Shown one piece after another: positions 31,183-32,765 of a DNA stretch of 32,765 nucleotides. The notes below the pieces were generated by a model that saw only the letters and a program-made list of their open reading frames with translations, did no database searches and was not told the DNA's origin. The DNA is taken from the NCBI GenBank assembly GCA_945898185.1, contig CAMDHP010000015.1, positions 1 through 32,765 on the forward strand. Direction: 5' to 3'. The stretch comes from Akkermansia muciniphila (GTDB lineage Bacteria > Verrucomicrobiota > Verrucomicrobiia > Opitutales > Opitutaceae). The translations under genes and the position numbers were made by a program. How positions within the stretch are numbered: the stretch's first letter is position 1; each line of letters starts with the position of its first letter.

Positions 31183-31983
31183 TCAGGCGCGGCGGAAATC
31201 GGCGACGAGCGCGGCGGGATCGGGGGCCTTCATGAGAGCCTCGCCGCAGAGGATGGCGTGGGCACCGCAGGCGCGGGCCCGGGCTGCGTCCGCGCTGGTG
31301 AAAATGCCGCTCTCGCTGATGGCGGTGATGTGTTTGGGGAGGCGCGGGATGAGGCGTTCGCTGAGACCAAGGTCACACTGAAAAATTGCGAGGTCGCGAT
31401 TGTTTACACCGATGATCTTTGCACCGAGTGCGAGGGCGCGATCGAGTTCTGACTCGTTGTGAATCTCAAAAAGGGAGTCGAGGCCGGCGGCGTTGGCGCA
31501 GGAAAACAGCATGCCTAGCTCCGCGTCGTCGAGGGCGCGCACGATGAGCAGGATGGCGCTGGCACTAGCCTCGCGGGCCTCGTGGATTTGGACCGGGTGC
31601 ACCATGAAATCCTTGCGGATGCAGGGCCGGGCGGGCGGGGTGTCGGCGAAGGCGGTGGTGACGGCGTAGAGGTCGTCGAGCGTGCCGCCGAAAAACTTTT
31701 CGTCGGTGAGCACCGAAAGGGCGTCGGCCCCGGCGGCCTGGTAGCGGAGGGCCTGGGCGGGGGCGGAGATGCCGGCCGCGATGGCACCGGCGGAGGGAGA
31801 GCGGCGCTTGATCTCGGCGATGACAGCGAGGGTGCCGTCCTCCCGGCGGAGAGCGCGGGCGAAGGAAACCAAGCGGGGCAGACGGCTGTCGAGTGCGGCG
31901 AGGTCTTCGAGCGAGACGGGGCGGGCGCGCTCGGCGACCTCCTTGCGTTTCCAGGCCATGATTTCGGTGAGCTTGTCAGACAT
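31183..31983 (-). CDS. trpC: Indole-3-glycerol phosphate synthase
   Basis: TrpC closes the indole ring in tryptophan synthesis, converting CdRP to indole-3-glycerol phosphate. The 266-residue TIM-barrel product shows AEIKRRSPSAG (56-66), ADALSVLTDEKFFGG (87-101, catalytic Lys96), RKDFMVHPVQIHEAR (123-137, Lys124), GVNNRDL (192-198) and SESGI (223-227). The ATG at 31983 gives the normal N-terminal helix (MSDKLTEIMAWKRKEVAERA). No other trp gene is nearby, so the pathway genes are probably scattered. It is monofunctional: no TrpF part is fused. The gene is divergent from mazG. Confidence 0.97.
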   Translation of the reverse strand: MSDKLTEIMAWKRKEVAERARPVSLEDLAALDSRLPRLVSFARALRREDGTLAVIAEIKRRSPSAGAIAAGISAPAQALRYQAAGADALSVLTDEKFFGGTLDDLYAVTTAFADTPPARPCIRKDFMVHPVQIHEAREASASAILLIVRALDDAELGMLFSCANAAGLDSLFEIHNESELDRALALGAKIIGVNNRDLAIFQCDLGLSERLIPRLPKHITAISESGIFTSADAARARACGAHAILCGEALMKAPDPAALVADFRRA

Positions 31984-32103
31984 ATTAAGAGCAACAACAA
32001 ACACACCACACCCGCGAAAACCAGAACGGAGTGGGCCGGGGCCGCGCGAGGTGAGGCGGATTTGAGCGTGTGTTTGGCGAGAATCTTGGGTTTCTCCCTT
32101 GGG

Positions 32104-32765
32104 ATGAGTGCGCTTCACGACCTTCGCCAGACCATCGCCCGCCTGCGGGCTCCGGGCGGTTGCCCATGGGACATTGAGCAAACCCACCAGTCTCTCACCC
32201 GCTGCCTGGTGGACGAGGTGAGCGAGCTGCTCGACACCATAGACCGCGACGACAAGCCCCACATGCGGGAGGAGTTGGGCGACGTATTGATCCAAGTGGT
32301 ATTCCACGCTCAAATCGCCGAGGAAGAGGGTCACTTCGACCTCGAAGCGGTGGCGCGCGAGGTGAACGCCAAGCTCATCCGCCGGCATCCGCATGTGTTT
32401 GGTGACGACGTGAAACTCGGCACGGCCGCCGATGTGATCGTGAAATGGGAGCAGATCAAGGCGCAGGAGAAAAAGAACGGGCCCGCCCAGAGCGGAGTGT
32501 TCAAAGACCTGCCGCCGCGCCTACCCGCCCTCATGTATGCCGAGGCGATCTGGAAGCAGATCGAGAAGAAGAACCTGCCCGACGGCGGCGCTGCGGACAC
32601 GGCGCAGATCGCAGCGCTCGGGCAGCGGCTCGACGATGCGACATTGGGCCGGTTTTTGTTTGAACTTAGCGCCGCCGCGCGCGTCAAGGGGCTCGACCCC
32701 GAGGGGGCGCTCCGCCGCCACGCCGACGGCGTGATGCGTGCGGTCGAGGCAACGGTTGCCGGGGC
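32104..32765 (+). CDS. mazG: MazG nucleoside triphosphate pyrophosphohydrolase, 5' part
   Basis: MazG hydrolyses NTPs and dNTPs to monophosphates and pyrophosphate. The frame opens with an ATG at 32104 and stays open to the window edge (220 codons), so the 3' end is missing. The family opening is clear: LRAPGGCPWDIEQTHQSL (14-31). The metal-binding helices are DEVSELLDTI (37-46) and EELGDVLIQVVFHAQ (56-70). RRHPHVFGD (93-101) and VKWEQIKAQEK (113-123) follow. The first acidic motif starts with Asp where Glu is usual (DExxE). The second half contains a weaker MazG-like helical repeat, as in E. coli MazG. Confidence 0.95.
   Translation, partial: MSALHDLRQTIARLRAPGGCPWDIEQTHQSLTRCLVDEVSELLDTIDRDDKPHMREELGDVLIQVVFHAQIAEEEGHFDLEAVAREVNAKLIRRHPHVFGDDVKLGTAADVIVKWEQIKAQEKKNGPAQSGVFKDLPPRLPALMYAEAIWKQIEKKNLPDGGAADTAQIAALGQRLDDATLGRFLFELSAAARVKGLDPEGALRRHADGVMRAVEATVAG

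Overview
The window is a 32.8 kb piece of a high-GC bacterial chromosome that is mostly housekeeping genes. Several features point to Verrucomicrobiota (PVC group), perhaps an Opitutus-like lineage. These are an EF-P with an HRTPGNLRAF loop, a plant/cyanobacterial-style IspH, a long divergent ThyX-like protein, a prepilin-like protein ending in a FADGH-type region, and frequent lack of Shine-Dalgarno sequences. This assignment is inference; no 16S gene or other decisive marker is present.

Layout. 1-559 is the 3' end of an alanine-rich coiled-coil gene. 912-3758 is rapA (RNA polymerase recycling), convergent with efp (3860-4417) across a shared bidirectional terminator. 4616-7426 holds a ThyX-like gene, a small exported protein and an endonuclease/exonuclease/phosphatase-fold hydrolase. 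7722-12422 is a minus-strand block: ppk1, a TPR-like protein, a sugar-phosphate isomerase-like protein and an alpha/beta hydrolase. 12691-15149 holds a sigma-54-dependent response regulator and a PstS-like binding protein, followed by tRNA-Gly(GCC) at 15219-15294.

15340-19600 is the accessory part. It has a possible IS terminus, a large exported two-DTG aspartic-protease-like protein, a complete 1.3 kb IS4-family element (17378-18691) whose transposase has a stop inside its catalytic YREK motif, an AT-rich patch, and a prepilin-like gene broken by one in-frame TAA. Housekeeping then resumes: hemB, a globular/acidic/basic-tailed protein, pyrD, an ispH with a long N-terminal extension, uvrB, rplU-rpmA, rsmA, trpC and the start of mazG, with small hypothetical genes between them.

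The genes do not form one pathway. Apart from rplU-rpmA they look like single genes or short unrelated runs, several with clear intrinsic terminators. I found no CRISPR array, rRNA, prophage or recognisable defence island. The most interesting points are individual protein architectures (ThyX-like, IspH, two-DTG protein, acidic/basic-tail protein, EF-P loop), the two neighbouring nonsense-broken genes, and a small palindromic repeat family.
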